From NCBI GenBank assembly GCA_017998495.1, contig JAGOCY010000134.1, positions 1 to 5,380 on the forward strand: 5,380 nucleotides of DNA, given 5' to 3'. Below are positions 4,203-5,380 of this stretch, in pieces. Under the pieces are notes generated by a model. That model was not told the origin of the DNA and searched no databases. It worked only from the letters and a program-made list of their open reading frames with translations. The position numbers and the translations under genes are program-made. Within the stretch, counting starts at the first letter, position 1, and each line of letters starts with the position of its first letter. Origin of the DNA: Corallincola sp. (lineage in GTDB: Bacteria; Pseudomonadota; Gammaproteobacteria; Enterobacterales; Neiellaceae).

Positions 4203-5195
4203 TCAGGTGGCAAAAAAGCGGTTGATCTCATGCAGCAGCCCCTGCTCCTGCGCCGCCTGCTGCGGATAGCTGAAGTGGCCGCCATCAAGCACCAGCAACT
4301 GTTTGGGGCCGGCCCAGCAGTTATACACGGCAAATTGCCCCGGTGGGGCCACCATAGGATCAAAGAGTGCTGCGGCCAGATGCAGCGGCTGGCGGGCGCG
4401 GCTGGCGGCCGTGGCAGCGTCAAAGTAGGCGAGGGTGTCGGCCACGTTGTGGTGGTAGCGGGCAAACACCTGTACCGCGGCGCCGCTGCCAGTGGTGGGC
4501 AGCTGCAGCCGCAGCGGCTGGTGACCAAAGGTGGGCACATGCAGGTGCAGGCGCTTGATGCGCGTATCCCAGGGGGCCGCCAGTGCGCCAATGCCGCCGC
4601 CAAAGCTGCTGCCGATATAGCCGATGTTATCGGCCGCCGCGGGAAACAGCTGCTGGGCGGCGGTCACCGCCAGCCACAGATCATCGACACAACCGCCGAT
4701 CACATAGCGATCGCGTTGGTCGAGATCATGCAGTACATGAAAGTGGGGCTGGGCCGAAAAGGGCGAGCCGCGGCTGCGGCCGAGGCCGCGAAAGCAGGGA
4801 AAGAGCAGCGCGGCGCCGGGGATCTGGTAGCGGCCATCGGGTGCATCGCGACCGCCATAACCATGGCCGATGATCACCACCCGGGTAATGGGGGTGGCCA
4901 GCGGCAGCAGCGCCCAGCCTTTGATGCTGACCTTGTCGCTCGAGCTGTAGCTGAAATCGAAGCGCTCGAATCCCTGCTGGCTGCCGCTGTGGGTCAGCAC
5001 CGGGCGTGGCTGCAGCGATTGAATCCGCTGCCAGCGAGCCTGCCAGAAGCCATCAAAATCGGCCGGCGCCGGTGGCGCCGTTACCGCTAGCAACTCATCC
5101 AGACCGTAGCCGTAGCTGGGGTCAAAGGGATAGTCATGGTCAAACAGGCTGTTCACCGGTTCGGCCTCGCCTGTGCCTTCAGCCCTCGCCGCCAT
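4203..5195 (-). CDS. AXE1-family carbohydrate esterase (acetyl xylan esterase / cephalosporin-C deacetylase-like)
   Basis: A 330-residue alpha/beta hydrolase of the AXE1 family (carbohydrate esterase family 7 type), which removes acetyl groups from small acetylated sugars and related esters. DFDGFW near residue 46 is the usual N-terminal helix. Strand IIGHGYGG (108-115) and the segment FPCFRGLGRSRG (132-143) match the family's DxRGQG region. RDRYVIGGCVDDLWLAV (161-177) precedes the nucleophile elbow IGSSFGGG (Ser197). The acid is Asp279 in LFDPMVAPP and the base is His307 in DGGHF. WAGPKQLLVL is also typical of the family. There is no signal peptide, so it acts in the cytoplasm on imported or internal esters. 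The ATG at 5193-5195 is chosen because GAGG lies 8 nt upstream; a GTG at 5214-5216 would add seven residues and overlap ppiC. Substrate unknown. Confidence 0.9.
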   Translation of the reverse strand: MAARAEGTGEAEPVNSLFDHDYPFDPSYGYGLDELLAVTAPPAPADFDGFWQARWQRIQSLQPRPVLTHSGSQQGFERFDFSYSSSDKVSIKGWALLPLATPITRVVIIGHGYGGRDAPDGRYQIPGAALLFPCFRGLGRSRGSPFSAQPHFHVLHDLDQRDRYVIGGCVDDLWLAVTAAQQLFPAAADNIGYIGSSFGGGIGALAAPWDTRIKRLHLHVPTFGHQPLRLQLPTTGSGAAVQVFARYHHNVADTLAYFDAATAASRARQPLHLAAALFDPMVAPPGQFAVYNCWAGPKQLLVLDGGHFSYPQQAAQEQGLLHEINRFFAT

Positions 5196-5203
5196 CCGCT
5201 GAA

Positions 5204-5207
5204 CCTC
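5204..5207 (-). promoter_or_regulatory. Ribosome-binding site deciding the AXE1-like start
   Basis: GAGG on the minus strand, directly after the ppiC TAA (5209-5211) and 8 nt before the ATG at 5195. It selects this ATG over the upstream GTG and suggests translation re-initiation from ppiC. Confidence 0.65.
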
Positions 5208-5208
5208 G

Positions 5209-5380
5209 TTAGCCACGAAAATAGATCTGAATCAGATGGTAACCAAAGGGGGTGCGCAGCGGCCCGTGGATCAGCTTGAGCGGCCGTTTGAACACCACCT
5301 CATCAAAGGCGCGCACCATCTGGCCGGGGCGGATCTCACCCAGATCGCCACCTTTTTTGCCTGAGGGGCAGAGCGAGTGC
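5209..5380 (-). CDS. ppiC: Parvulin-type peptidyl-prolyl cis-trans isomerase C, C-terminal part (cut by window edge)
   Basis: The last 56 residues of a single-domain parvulin, which isomerises peptidyl-proline bonds. [16 protein letters not shown] (residues 1-16 of the visible part), [14 protein letters not shown] and [14 protein letters not shown] align almost word for word with E. coli PpiC (HSICPSGKRGGDLGEF, QGQMVPAFDKVVF, GPLHTQFGYHIIKV). By that comparison about 37 N-terminal residues lie beyond the right edge. The domain contains the GGDLG and FGYHLI signatures and no extra domain follows, so this is the small cytoplasmic PpiC rather than SurA or PpiD. It ends with TAA, 13 nt before the AXE1-like ATG, and is probably the promoter-proximal gene of the group as far as the window shows. 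Confidence 0.95.
   Translation of the reverse strand, partial: HSLCPSGKKGGDLGEIRPGQMVRAFDEVVFKRPLKLIHGPLRTPFGYHLIQIYFRG

Noticed and set aside
3670..4269. 199-codon open frame on the plus strand
   Set aside because: Antisense to the esterase gene, which has a clear GxSxG elbow. No domain is seen.
4230..5090. 286-codon open frame on the plus strand
   Set aside because: Antisense shadow of the AXE1-like gene, which has an intact catalytic triad. The frame has no recognisable domain and no good ribosome-binding site.

Overview
The window looks like a chromosomal segment of a GC-rich gammaproteobacterium. The peptidyl-prolyl isomerase fragment at the right edge resembles Escherichia coli PpiC closely, and a YchJ-family protein and a dCache-GGDEF protein of gammaproteobacterial type follow it. 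Aeromonas or a relative is my guess from the overall gene flavour; nothing in the window proves the genus.

Right and centre (about 621-5380): every convincing gene is on the minus strand. In transcription order they are the 3' end of ppiC (cut by the window edge), an acetyl-xylan-esterase/cephalosporin-C-deacetylase-like hydrolase (AXE1 family), a second and unrelated alpha/beta-hydrolase esterase, a YchJ-family SEC-C protein, a membrane diguanylate cyclase (dCache sensor plus GGDEF with an intact inhibitory site), and a small single-pass membrane protein whose start overlaps the cyclase stop. The ppiC-AXE1-esterase junctions are 13 and 17 nt. Gaps of 59 nt (before ychJ) and 82 nt (before the cyclase) could hold separate promoters, but I could not identify convincing ones. 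The last two genes form a tightly coupled pair, so the small protein may modulate or accompany the c-di-GMP sensor; this is inference from context.

Left (1-380): the plus strand carries the 3' part of a group IIC self-splicing intron. Domain III, a domain IV of about 178 nt, a domain V with a CGC triad and a 2-nt bulge, and domain VI ending in CCCGAT can all be laid out. Domain IV holds no reverse transcriptase, so this copy is ORF-less within the window. Domain I and the 5' splice site lie upstream of the window. The intron is convergent with the minus-strand operon.

Between them (381-620) is a non-coding stretch dense in short perfect or near-perfect hairpins, ending in a large palindromic structure over the stop codon of the last operon gene. 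It has no U-tracts and I do not recognise it. This stretch and the unusual features of the intron 3' end (no adenosine on the 3' strand of domain VI, a hairpin that competes with domain V) are the most interesting parts of the window.
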